NCBI GenBank assembly: GCA_964569555.1
Contig: CAZMTT010000014.1
Span: 1-23,158 of the forward strand
Direction: 5' to 3'
Source of the DNA: G020353235 sp964569555
GTDB lineage: Bacteria > Chloroflexota > Dehalococcoidia > Dehalococcoidales > JAUYDJ01
DNA length: 23,158 bases
Made by a program: the position numbers and the translations under genes. Positions 6,860-14,010 of this stretch are shown here, one piece after another. Below the pieces are notes generated by a model. The model was not told where the DNA came from. It saw only the letters and a program-made list of their open reading frames with translations, and made no database searches. How positions within the stretch are numbered: position 1 is the stretch's first letter; each line of letters opens with the position of its first letter.

Positions 6860-7896
6860 GGATAGACCGCCAGGGCTTCAAGTCCGCTGGTTTCGGGCAG
6901 GCCGAGCATCAGGTTCATGTTCTGGACCGCCTGCCCCGCCGCCCCCTTGACCAGATTGTCAATGGCGCTGATGACGATGAGTCTCCCTGTCCTCTCGTCA
7001 ATGGCAGGGTGGACCAGGCAGAGGTTGTTCCCCCAGGTATGCTTGGTGCGGGGCGGGGAGTCAACCACCCGCACAAAAGGTTCATCTTTATAGAACTCCC
7101 GATAGAGCTTCTTTAATTCTTCCCGGCCTTTTTTGCCCGAAGCTATCTTGCCGGTGACCAGTCGGGCATAGGCTGTGGTCAGTATCCCCCGCGTCATCGG
7201 GATTAGGTGGGGAACAAAGGTTACCGAGGCCGATTTTCCCGAACCAAGCTTGCCCAGTTCCTGAACCATCTCGGGCAGGTGCCGGTGCCCCTCCAGGGCA
7301 TAGGCGGTGGCATCTTCGTTGACTTCGGCGTAGTGGGTGCGCAGGCTGACCGTCCGGCCTGCCCCGGAGACGCCGGACTTGCTGTCAATGACAATATCGG
7401 GCTTGATTATACCGGCTTTGAGTGCCGGCGCCAGCGCCAGAATCGCCCCGGTGGGGTAGCAGCCGGGGTTGGCTACCAGCCGAGCCGAGGCTATCTGAGA
7501 GCGATAGAGCTCGGTCAGGCCGTAGACCGCTTCACCGAGTAGTTGCGGGGCGGGGTGAATAAAGCCGTACCACGGCTGGTATTCTTCGGCTTGCTTCAGC
7601 CGGAAATCGGCGCTGATATCCACTATTTTAACGCCTTTCTCCAGCAGCGGGGTGACTATTTTAGCGCTCTCGCCGTGGGGCATCGCCGAAAAAGCCAGCT
7701 CGACTTTGCCCGCTTCAGCTTCAATGTTGAGTTCTATGTCGGCCAGGTGGGGGAAGATTGCCCCCAGCTTCTGCCCGGCGGCGCTCCGACCGGTAACCGA
7801 AGCCAGCTCCACGGCGGGGTGCTGGCAGAGTATCCGGGCCAGTTCCACACCGGCATAGCCGGTGACATTGATAATGCCTATTCTGGGTTTGGTCAT
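6856..7896 (-). CDS. argC: N-acetyl-gamma-glutamyl-phosphate reductase
   Basis: ArgC reduces N-acetylglutamyl phosphate to the semialdehyde with NADPH, the third step of arginine (ornithine) synthesis, in the cytoplasm. From ATG 7896 the protein has 346 residues, a usual length. It has the NADP-binding start IGIINVTGYAGVELAR, the catalytic cysteine C146 in VANPGCYPTGA, and VTFVPHLIPMTRGI, which is characteristic of the family. A longer reading frame exists up to 7932, but its first codons fall inside the promoter. ATG 7896 has AGAGAG upstream and begins at the conserved Rossmann strand. No other arg gene is nearby, so argC stands alone. It is divergent from the citrate/homocitrate synthase-like gene. 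Confidence 0.95.
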   Translation of the reverse strand: MTKPRIGIINVTGYAGVELARILCQHPAVELASVTGRSAAGQKLGAIFPHLADIELNIEAEAGKVELAFSAMPHGESAKIVTPLLEKGVKIVDISADFRLKQAEEYQPWYGFIHPAPQLLGEAVYGLTELYRSQIASARLVANPGCYPTGAILALAPALKAGIIKPDIVIDSKSGVSGAGRTVSLRTHYAEVNEDATAYALEGHRHLPEMVQELGKLGSGKSASVTFVPHLIPMTRGILTTAYARLVTGKIASGKKGREELKKLYREFYKDEPFVRVVDSPPRTKHTWGNNLCLVHPAIDERTGRLIVISAIDNLVKGAAGQAVQNMNLMLGLPETSGLEALAVYP

Positions 7897-7922
7897 TTTG
7901 GGCTCTCTCTGATTTTGGTCTA

Positions 7923-7934
7923 AGTATAGCATAA
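7923..7934 (-). promoter_or_regulatory. argC promoter (extended -10)
   Basis: On the minus strand TATGCTATACT ends with an extended -10 box, TGC followed by TATACT (7928-7923). No good -35 hexamer is seen at the expected distance. Transcription would begin near 7916, leaving a leader of about 20 bases. Confidence 0.5.
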
Positions 7935-7970
7935 GTTCAGCGCCGATTTATACGGTAGCTTAAGCGGCGT

Positions 7971-8000
7971 TTGCCAGAGGCGGAAGATGTATGTTACTAT
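7971..8000 (+). promoter_or_regulatory. Promoter of citrate/homocitrate synthase-like gene
   Basis: TTGCCA (7971-7976), an 18-base spacer and TACTAT (7995-8000) preceded by TGT form a promoter with an extended -10 box. The predicted start is near 8007. Confidence 0.5.
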
Positions 8001-8045
8001 TTATGTTAATAGAGAGAAAGTTAGCTGACTTTACGGAGAAGTTTG

Positions 8046-9284
8046 ATGCCTAAGATATATTTCATTGATGTCACCAATCGGGACGGCGTCCAGACGGCCA
8101 AGCTGGGCTTGTCCAAGCTGGAGAAGACGCTGATTAATATGTATCTCAATGAGATGGGCGTCTTCCAGTCCGAGTTTGGCTTTCCCACCACCAGACACGA
8201 GACCTACTACCTGCAGGCTAATCTGGAGCTGGCTGAGATGGGCGTGCTTAAACCGATTCGTCTCGGCGGCTGGATAAGGGCCATCGTGGATGATGTTGAG
8301 ACGGCTTTTAAGCTGGTGCCCAAGCTGCGTCACCTCAATCTCTCTATATCCACCTCAGACCAGATGATTCAGGGTAAGTTCCAGGGGAAAAAGACCAAGA
8401 AAGACATCATCAACGGCATGGCGGCCGCCGTTGACGCCGCACGTGCTCATGGTGCCGAGAGCATCGGGGTTAATGCCGAAGATGCCTCCCGGACCGGCCT
8501 TGATTTTCTGATTGAATTTGGGCTGGCGGCGAAAGAACACGGCGCCGACCGGCTCAGGTACTGTGATACCCTCGGCTATGATAACCCCTTCACCATTTAT
8601 GAGTCCATCAAGGCGCTGGTGGAAAAAGTAGGCCTTCCCGTTGAGCTTCATTGTCATGGTGACCTGGGTATGGCGGAGGCCAATTCCATGGCCGGGGCTA
8701 AAGGCGCCATTGATGGCGGACAGGACGCCTATATCAACACCACCGTTAATGGCATCGGGGAAAGGGCGGGCAATGCCGACCTGGTGGCGACGGCGCTGGC
8801 GGTCACCAAATCAAAGAATTTCGCCGCAAAATATAAGCTGGGCAACCCGATTGATCTGGCTCAGGCCTGGAAGACAGCCCGGTTTGCCAGCTATGCCTTC
8901 GGTGTGCCCATCCCGATAAACCAGCCCGGAGTCGGTGCCAATGCCTTTGCCCACTCCTCTGGTATCCATGCTGACGGCGTCTTAAAGGACCCGGAAAACT
9001 ACGAGCTGTTCAGTTTTGAAGAGCTGGGGCGGGGGGAGCCCGATTTTGTCGAAACCGGCCGGGAAATTATTGCCGGGCAGTACAGCGGCATATCCGGCTT
9101 CAGCCATATAATGGGGAAGCTGGAGGTATCATTTGGCAGCAAGGACGATGCGAGGCAGATTCTGGAGCTGGTCCGATATGCCAATGTGGAAGCGCAAAAG
9201 CCTCTGGTCCAGGATGAGCTGGTCTTCATCGCCAAATACCCTCAGATTGCCAGGAAGCTGCTGACCCTGAAGCCGCTGGAATAA
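8046..9284 (+). CDS. Homocitrate/isopropylmalate synthase family, possible Re-citrate synthase
   Basis: This is a DRE-TIM metallolyase-family enzyme of 412 residues that should condense acetyl-CoA with a 2-oxo acid. The N-terminal motif is VTNRDGVQT, a variant of the usual DTTLRDGEQ. The metal-binding HCHGDLGMAEANS (H-x-H) and NGIGERAGNADLV segments are intact. The protein lacks the long C-terminal leucine-regulatory domain of LeuA (about 500 residues), as expected for homocitrate synthase (NifV), citramalate-like or Re-citrate synthase enzymes. Dehalococcoides is known to use a Re-citrate synthase from this family that is routinely misnamed homocitrate synthase, so that function is a strong candidate. 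The start is ATG 8046 with GGAG 7 bases upstream. Leu, lysine or nif genes are absent nearby. Confidence 0.82.
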   Translation: MPKIYFIDVTNRDGVQTAKLGLSKLEKTLINMYLNEMGVFQSEFGFPTTRHETYYLQANLELAEMGVLKPIRLGGWIRAIVDDVETAFKLVPKLRHLNLSISTSDQMIQGKFQGKKTKKDIINGMAAAVDAARAHGAESIGVNAEDASRTGLDFLIEFGLAAKEHGADRLRYCDTLGYDNPFTIYESIKALVEKVGLPVELHCHGDLGMAEANSMAGAKGAIDGGQDAYINTTVNGIGERAGNADLVATALAVTKSKNFAAKYKLGNPIDLAQAWKTARFASYAFGVPIPINQPGVGANAFAHSSGIHADGVLKDPENYELFSFEELGRGEPDFVETGREIIAGQYSGISGFSHIMGKLEVSFGSKDDARQILELVRYANVEAQKPLVQDELVFIAKYPQIARKLLTLKPLE

Positions 9285-9290
9285 GTCACC

Positions 9291-9971
9291 GTGGCTAACC
9301 AAAAAGTAAGCCCGACGCTGCCGGATATCTACCATCAGCTTATGGCACACTACGGTCCCCAGCACTGGTGGCCGGCCGATAATCCCCTGGAAGTCATCAT
9401 CGGTGCTATCCTGACCCAGTCCGCCGCCTGGGGCAATGTGGAGAAGGCAATCATCAACCTGAAAGCAGTTGGGGCACTGTCGCTGGCAGCACTGCGCCAG
9501 CTCAGCCTGCCCCAGCTTGCCGAAATTATCCGTCCCTGCGGCTACTATAATGCCAAGGCGCTGAAGCTAAAATCTCTGGCTGACTGGCTCGGGGAATACT
9601 ATCACGATAATTTGGATAGGCTATTCGCCGGCGATGCTGACTCTCTCCGGCAGCAGCTATTATCTGTCTATGGCATTGGCGAGGAGACAGCTGATTCCAT
9701 AATCCTGTATGCGGCTAATAAGCCGGTATTCGTGATTGATGCTTACACCCGCCGCATCATCAGCCGCCTCGGTCTGGCGCTGGACAGCCATAATTACTCT
9801 GCCTACCAGTCTTTCTTCAGGGACAATCTGCCGGCTGATGTCAGGCTGTTCAATGAGTACCACGCCCTGCTGGTGCAACTGGCGAAAGACGTCTGCCGTA
9901 AGCGCCCCATTTGCCCGCGGTGCTGCTTGAATAGCCGCTGCCGTTTCTACCCTGATGCGAATAATAGTTAA
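9291..9971 (+). CDS. Endonuclease III-like DNA glycosylase (COG2231/MagIII-like)
   Basis: This is a helix-hairpin-helix DNA glycosylase of 226 residues, probably for base excision repair. The HhH segment is VYGIGEETADSI (126-137) and the catalytic aspartate is D150 in VFVIDAYTRRI. A C-terminal cluster-binding region has C202, C208, C211 and C217, spaced x5-x2-x5 rather than the x6-x2-x5 of E. coli Nth. The position of the Nth Schiff-base lysine is glutamate (E132), so it is expected to be a monofunctional glycosylase without lyase activity, as in the COG2231 group that includes Helicobacter MagIII. The damaged base recognised is unknown. The GTG start lies 6 bases after the preceding stop with a poor ribosome site, so translation is probably coupled. 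Confidence 0.87.
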   Translation: MANQKVSPTLPDIYHQLMAHYGPQHWWPADNPLEVIIGAILTQSAAWGNVEKAIINLKAVGALSLAALRQLSLPQLAEIIRPCGYYNAKALKLKSLADWLGEYYHDNLDRLFAGDADSLRQQLLSVYGIGEETADSIILYAANKPVFVIDAYTRRIISRLGLALDSHNYSAYQSFFRDNLPADVRLFNEYHALLVQLAKDVCRKRPICPRCCLNSRCRFYPDANNS

Positions 9972-9983
9972 AGGAGCTAAGAA

Positions 9984-10766
9984 TTGGCCGAAAGTCTGGA
10001 TATTCTGGCCGGGCGGGTGGCTGAGCTTATTATCGGCGCCGAAAGAGTGGTTGTCTTCACCGGCGCCGGGGTTAGCACCGAGTCCGGAATTCCTGACTTC
10101 CGCAGTCCGGGTGGCATCTGGGACAGATTTGACCCCGATGATTTCACCTATGACAAGTTCATCAGAAACCCGGAAACGAGGCGGAAGCAGTGGCTGATGC
10201 TGCGGGACAGCGGGCTGGTTACCGGGGCTATGCCCAACCCGCCCCACCACGCCATTGCCGAGCTGTATAAAATGGGCCGACTGGACTGTGTCATTACCCA
10301 GAATATAGATAATCTCCACCAGAAGGCGGGCGTGCCTGCGGATAGAGTACTGGAGCTCCACGGCACCATGCAGCGGGCGGTGTGCCTTGACTGCGGCCGG
10401 CGTTATCCCTTTGCCCGCATCAAGCTCAGGCTGGACCGGGGGGAGGAGCTTCTGGATTGCGAGGCATGCCACGGTATCCTTAAACCGGATGCGGTCCTGT
10501 TCGGCGAGTCGCTGCCGCAGGCGGTGCTGAAAGAAGCCAGCTTGCGCGCCACTAGCTGCGACCTGTTCATCGTGGTCGGTTCCAGCCTGGTTATTTACCC
10601 GGCCGCCTATATGCCTTTATATGCCGTTAAGTCAGGCGCCAAACTGGTTATTATCAATTTAAGCTCAACTCATCTGGATAAGAAGGCGGTTGTCTTAATC
10701 CGGGCGAAAGCCGGGGAAGCTATGTCGCAGGTAATCGCCGAGCTGAATCAAAGGCTTAATCACTAG
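9984..10766 (+). CDS. cobB: SIR2-family NAD-dependent protein deacylase
   Basis: Sirtuins remove acyl groups from lysine using NAD. The 260-residue protein has the NAD-binding GAGVSTESGIPDFR (27-40), TQNIDNLHQKAG (105-116), the catalytic H126 in LELHGT, and a Cys4 zinc site (C134, C137, C159, C162). VVGSSLVIYPA closes the Rossmann part. The start is TTG 9984, supported by AAAGGAG 7 bases upstream; no ATG lies nearby in frame. It is the last gene of a plus-strand set with the citrate synthase-like and glycosylase genes (12-base gap). Its targets are unknown; deacetylation of acetyl-CoA-forming enzymes is the classic role in bacteria. Its end overlaps the convergent oxidoreductase gene by 11 bases. 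Confidence 0.93.
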   Translation: MAESLDILAGRVAELIIGAERVVVFTGAGVSTESGIPDFRSPGGIWDRFDPDDFTYDKFIRNPETRRKQWLMLRDSGLVTGAMPNPPHHAIAELYKMGRLDCVITQNIDNLHQKAGVPADRVLELHGTMQRAVCLDCGRRYPFARIKLRLDRGEELLDCEACHGILKPDAVLFGESLPQAVLKEASLRATSCDLFIVVGSSLVIYPAAYMPLYAVKSGAKLVIINLSSTHLDKKAVVLIRAKAGEAMSQVIAELNQRLNH

Positions 10767-12810
10767 CTTCGGGGTAAGGGCGGTACAGCGCCGCCTCCGC
10801 AACCAGCTCGGCAATATCTTTAACCCTGAGCGATTCGGTCATCTCTTTGGTTCTGATGGCGTCATCAAGCATCTGCAGGCAGTAGGGACAGGCAGTGGCG
10901 ATGACACTGGCCTGGGTCGCCATCGCCTGCTCCAGACGCAGTTCGCTGACCCGCTGACCGGCCGGCTCCTCCAGCCACATCCGCCCCCCGCCGCCACCAC
11001 AGCAGAAGCTCTTTGTCTTATTGGGCTTCATTTCGGCCACTGTCAAATCGGGCATATGGCTCAGGATTTGCCGTGGCGGCTGGTAGATATCGTTGTACCT
11101 GCCCAGGTAGCAGGGGTCTTGGTAGGTGACTATCCCGCCCAGGCCTTTAATCGCCCTCAGCTTATTTTTTTGAAACAACCCGGCGATAAACTCGGTGTGG
11201 TGTCTGACCTTGAAATCTCCGCCAAACTGAGGGTACTCGTTCTTGAGGGTATTATAGCAATGGGGACAGGCGGTCACTATTTTCTTTACGTTATAGCTTT
11301 TCAGTATTTCAATATTCCTGGCTACCTGAGTCTGGAACAGGTATTCGTTACCCAGGCGGCGGGCCGGTTCCCCGCAGCAGCTCTCCTCAGCCCCCAGAAT
11401 GGCAAAGTTAACCCCGGCCAGCTTCAGCAGCCTGGCTAGTGACCGGGCTACCTTCATGCTCCTCTCTTCCAGCGCCTCGGTGCAGCCCACCCAGTACAGA
11501 ATGTCTATGTGGCTATCTTCAGCCAGAGTCCTGATATTCAGTCCCTCCGCCCAGTCGGTTCGGCTGGCGGTTGTCCCCCGCCAGGGGTGGCCCCGGTCCT
11601 CAATACTGCGCAGGGCGACTTCGGCGGTCTCGGGCATAGATGCCTGCTCCATTACCAGGTTTCGCCTCAGGTCAATCAGTTTGGTCATCGGCTCGATGCT
11701 GACCGGGCAGACCTCCTGGCAGGCGCGGCAGGTGGTGCAGGCCCAGATTTCGTCTTCGGCAATCACCTCGCCGGTTATGGTCTGCGGGGAAGAAGCCCCG
11801 GCTTTACCTCTTGTTTTGAGCAGCTCAGGACCGGCCGCCAGCAGGTGCTGCTTCATGTTCTGGATTACCTGTTTGGGGTTGAGCGCTTTGCCGCTGGTAG
11901 TCGCCGGGCAGTTGTCCTGACACCGCCCGCAGCGGGTGCAGGTGTATAAATCAAGCAGGTCCTTCCATGTGAAGTCCTGGATTCCGGTTGCGCCCAGGGT
12001 CTCGGCCTGTTCCAGGTCAATGGGCTTGAGGGCGCCTTTAGGCTCCAGATTCCGGAAGGCTATGTTGGGGAAAGAGGTGAGCAGGTGAAGGTGCTTGGAG
12101 TAGGGGATAAAGACCAGAAAACCGAGGATAGTGACATAGTGAAGCCACCATACCCCCTGGTATGACGCTACCAGTGTGCCCTGCGATATACCGGCTCCAG
12201 CCAGCAGTTTAGCCAGAGCCGCGCCCAGCGGGGGCAGGTAGCCGGCGATACCGGTCGCGGCATAGCTGAAGCCCTCGGTAAAAACATGGAGCACCATCAG
12301 AGAGAAGACCAGGAGCAGGATAATGCCGGCTTCGGCGGTGGTCTCCTCTTTTAGTCGGGCCGGTTTGAGCACATACCGCCGGATGGCTGCCCAGGTTACG
12401 GCTATGATGACCAGCAGGGCGGCCAGGTCCAGCACTGATGAATAGACCAGCTCAAAGGTGGTGCCGGCGATTATGGGGGCTAGACCGAACCCGCCGGCCA
12501 GGCCGATAAAGATAATATAGCCGATAAAAAACAGGCTAAAACCAAAAAACAGAAAGGCATGTCCCATTCCGGCCAGGTCAGGCGGGCGCAGGCTGATGTT
12601 TTTCAGGCTGCACCACTGCCAGAGCGTCTGGGTGAGCACTGACATCAGGCGGTGCCCCATATTATCAAAGCGGTTTTCCGCCCTGCCCAGGCGGACTAGG
12701 CGAAAGAGAAAGTAGACCCGCCGGGAGAACAGTCCCAGGGCGAGGGCGAATAATACCCAGAAAATCACAAATCCCGGGATGCCTAAGTAGCTAGCGCTAA
12801 CCGCGGACAC
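10756..12810 (-). CDS. Membrane iron-sulfur oxidoreductase (EMO/HdrD-like, DUF224)
   Basis: The predicted protein has 684 residues. An N-terminal NarI-like membrane part (about residues 1-245, six hydrophobic segments) contains possible haem-binding histidines, for example H84, H175, H224, H240 and H242. It is followed by a 4Fe-4S dicluster domain with C291/294/297/301 and C358/361/364/368. Two CCG domains follow (YWVGCTEAL with ESCCGEP; DPCYLGRY with SFCCGGGGGRMW), as in heterodisulfide reductase subunit D. This is the layout of EtfAB:(methyl)menaquinone oxidoreductase (EMO), which links electron-transferring flavoprotein to the quinone pool. Other HdrD-like donors are possible, and no etfAB is nearby. 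The GTG start at 12810 is chosen because GGAGG lies 5 bases upstream. A longer frame to 12888 would overlap the B-box gene. Confidence 0.88.
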   Translation of the reverse strand: MSAVSASYLGIPGFVIFWVLFALALGLFSRRVYFLFRLVRLGRAENRFDNMGHRLMSVLTQTLWQWCSLKNISLRPPDLAGMGHAFLFFGFSLFFIGYIIFIGLAGGFGLAPIIAGTTFELVYSSVLDLAALLVIIAVTWAAIRRYVLKPARLKEETTAEAGIILLLVFSLMVLHVFTEGFSYAATGIAGYLPPLGAALAKLLAGAGISQGTLVASYQGVWWLHYVTILGFLVFIPYSKHLHLLTSFPNIAFRNLEPKGALKPIDLEQAETLGATGIQDFTWKDLLDLYTCTRCGRCQDNCPATTSGKALNPKQVIQNMKQHLLAAGPELLKTRGKAGASSPQTITGEVIAEDEIWACTTCRACQEVCPVSIEPMTKLIDLRRNLVMEQASMPETAEVALRSIEDRGHPWRGTTASRTDWAEGLNIRTLAEDSHIDILYWVGCTEALEERSMKVARSLARLLKLAGVNFAILGAEESCCGEPARRLGNEYLFQTQVARNIEILKSYNVKKIVTACPHCYNTLKNEYPQFGGDFKVRHHTEFIAGLFQKNKLRAIKGLGGIVTYQDPCYLGRYNDIYQPPRQILSHMPDLTVAEMKPNKTKSFCCGGGGGRMWLEEPAGQRVSELRLEQAMATQASVIATACPYCLQMLDDAIRTKEMTESLRVKDIAELVAEAALYRPYPEASD

Positions 12811-12832
12811 GGTTACCTCCCTGTTTATTAAT

Positions 12833-13306
12833 TCAGCGCAGGCGGGTAACTGCCACCCAGATACCCAGAGCCAGGGCAAGCAGGTCAAGGAAGTGAAAGT
12901 TTAACCCCCAGGGTAAAAGGATACTGAGCAGGTAGCTTACTATCACCAGCAGGCTGGCTACAATGGCTAAGCCGGCGCCACGCTTGCGGTTGACCGAGAG
13001 GCTGATGACTTCGCCGATAGCGTAGCCGACCACCGGCACCAGCAGTAAATTGATGTAGAGGAAAGGGATTATTCGGGCCACTATTCCCCAGAGAGCGCTG
13101 CAGATGATAGCCACCCCCAGTCCGGCGCCAATTGCTCTCAGGTAGTATGGCGTGGAAACACGGTAGGTGGGTAGCTTGTGTAGCTGGGCGCAGTCCGGGC
13201 AGCGTGCCCCCACCGGTGTCGGCACCATGCACCTGGGGCATATCGGCTTGCCGCACTTGGCGCAGGTAAGGTTGGTCTCAACATTGCCGTGAATGGCACA
13301 TTTCAT
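12833..13306 (-). CDS. B-box zinc-finger membrane protein
   Basis: This is a 157-residue protein of unknown function. Residues 1-40 form a B-box-like zinc-binding region with C3, H6, C15, C18, C23, C26, C36 and C39. The rest is hydrophobic, with about four membrane segments near 57-76, 80-100, 110-130 and 137-155. The arrangement resembles the N-terminal part of some bacterial rhomboid proteases, but no serine or histidine catalytic motif is seen. It lies between plsY (10-base gap) and the oxidoreductase gene (22-base gap between its stop and the GTG), so it is probably co-transcribed with both. The zinc region should face the cytoplasm; a role in membrane protein or lipid handling is only a guess. 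Confidence 0.78.
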   Translation of the reverse strand: MKCAIHGNVETNLTCAKCGKPICPRCMVPTPVGARCPDCAQLHKLPTYRVSTPYYLRAIGAGLGVAIICSALWGIVARIIPFLYINLLLVPVVGYAIGEVISLSVNRKRGAGLAIVASLLVIVSYLLSILLPWGLNFHFLDLLALALGIWVAVTRLR

Positions 13307-13316
13307 AATACTATCG

Positions 13317-14000
13317 TCAACCCTTCTCTTTTAGCCCGGTTGATTTGTTGGACGGAGGGCGGTGCACCCAGGCCCTTCTGTCTCTGATGTCACGGTCAAA
13401 AAGCAGGCGGTTGATAAATAGCTGCCTCAAGCTTACCGAAGCAGTCAGCGGGGTTCGGGGGGCGGTCAGCCGCCTGATGACCATGATGATTACCATGACG
13501 GTGAAGCCCAGGGTTATGGCGAGGGGTTCCCCGGAAAGCCAGCCGACCAGGGGCAGGGTGATTAGGCCGCCCAGTACCGGCAGGGGAAAGTCCTTGCTTA
13601 ACAGGCCAATTAAGGCTATGGCGAGAAATGAGGCAACTCCCCAGGGCATCAAAAAGAGAACAATGCCCATGGTGGTGAGAAGCCCCCTGCCTCCGCTGAA
13701 GCGTAGAAATACTGACCAGTTGTGACCGACAACGGCCGCCACCCCCACCGCTACCTGCTCGGCGATGCCGAGACCGAGCAGCTGGGCTACCCATACTACT
13801 AGTATTCCCTTAACTACATCGAAAAAGCCGACGGCAAGGGCAACCCATTTTGAGACTGACATCCATAGATTGGAGGCGCCGATATTGCCGCTGCCAAGTT
13901 GCCTGAGGTCTATCCCCTTAGACCACTTGGCCACTAGATAGGCGAGTGGCACCGAGCCCAGGAGATAGGCAGCCAGGATTAATAAGATAAAAGTACCCGT
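13317..14000 (-). CDS. plsY: Glycerol-3-phosphate acyltransferase, apparent ACG start
   Basis: PlsY transfers acyl groups from acyl phosphate to glycerol 3-phosphate, the first step of phospholipid synthesis, in the membrane. The family motifs are GSGNIGASN (about 37-45), VVGHNWSVFLRFSGGRG, and several hydrophobic helices. The first standard start codon in frame, GTG 13952, would cut off the first helix and the conserved LLGS. Reading upstream gives TGTFILLILAAYLLGS in frame, exactly the N-terminal helix expected. It begins at an ACG (14000-13998) placed 5 bases after GGAG, where a start codon should be. Either ACG is used, or the assembled base differs from an original ATG. The C-terminal tail (about 45 charged residues) is longer than usual. 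The ribosome site follows directly on the PHP gene's stop. Confidence 0.85.
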   Translation of the reverse strand, partial: TGTFILLILAAYLLGSVPLAYLVAKWSKGIDLRQLGSGNIGASNLWMSVSKWVALAVGFFDVVKGILVVWVAQLLGLGIAEQVAVGVAAVVGHNWSVFLRFSGGRGLLTTMGIVLFLMPWGVASFLAIALIGLLSKDFPLPVLGGLITLPLVGWLSGEPLAITLGFTVMVIIMVIRRLTAPRTPLTASVSLRQLFINRLLFDRDIRDRRAWVHRPPSNKSTGLKEKG

Positions 14001-14010
14001 AGGCTCTCCT

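Noticed and set aside
7897..7932. Twelve extra residues at the ArgC N terminus
   Set aside because: The extension runs into the promoter -10 box, and the conserved domain starts right after ATG 7896.
9660..10472. 270-codon minus-strand frame
   Set aside because: It is antisense to the glycosylase and sirtuin genes, both with full catalytic motifs.
12811..12888. N-terminal extension of the oxidoreductase to 12888
   Set aside because: It would overlap the B-box gene by 56 bases, while GTG 12810 has an excellent GGAGG site.
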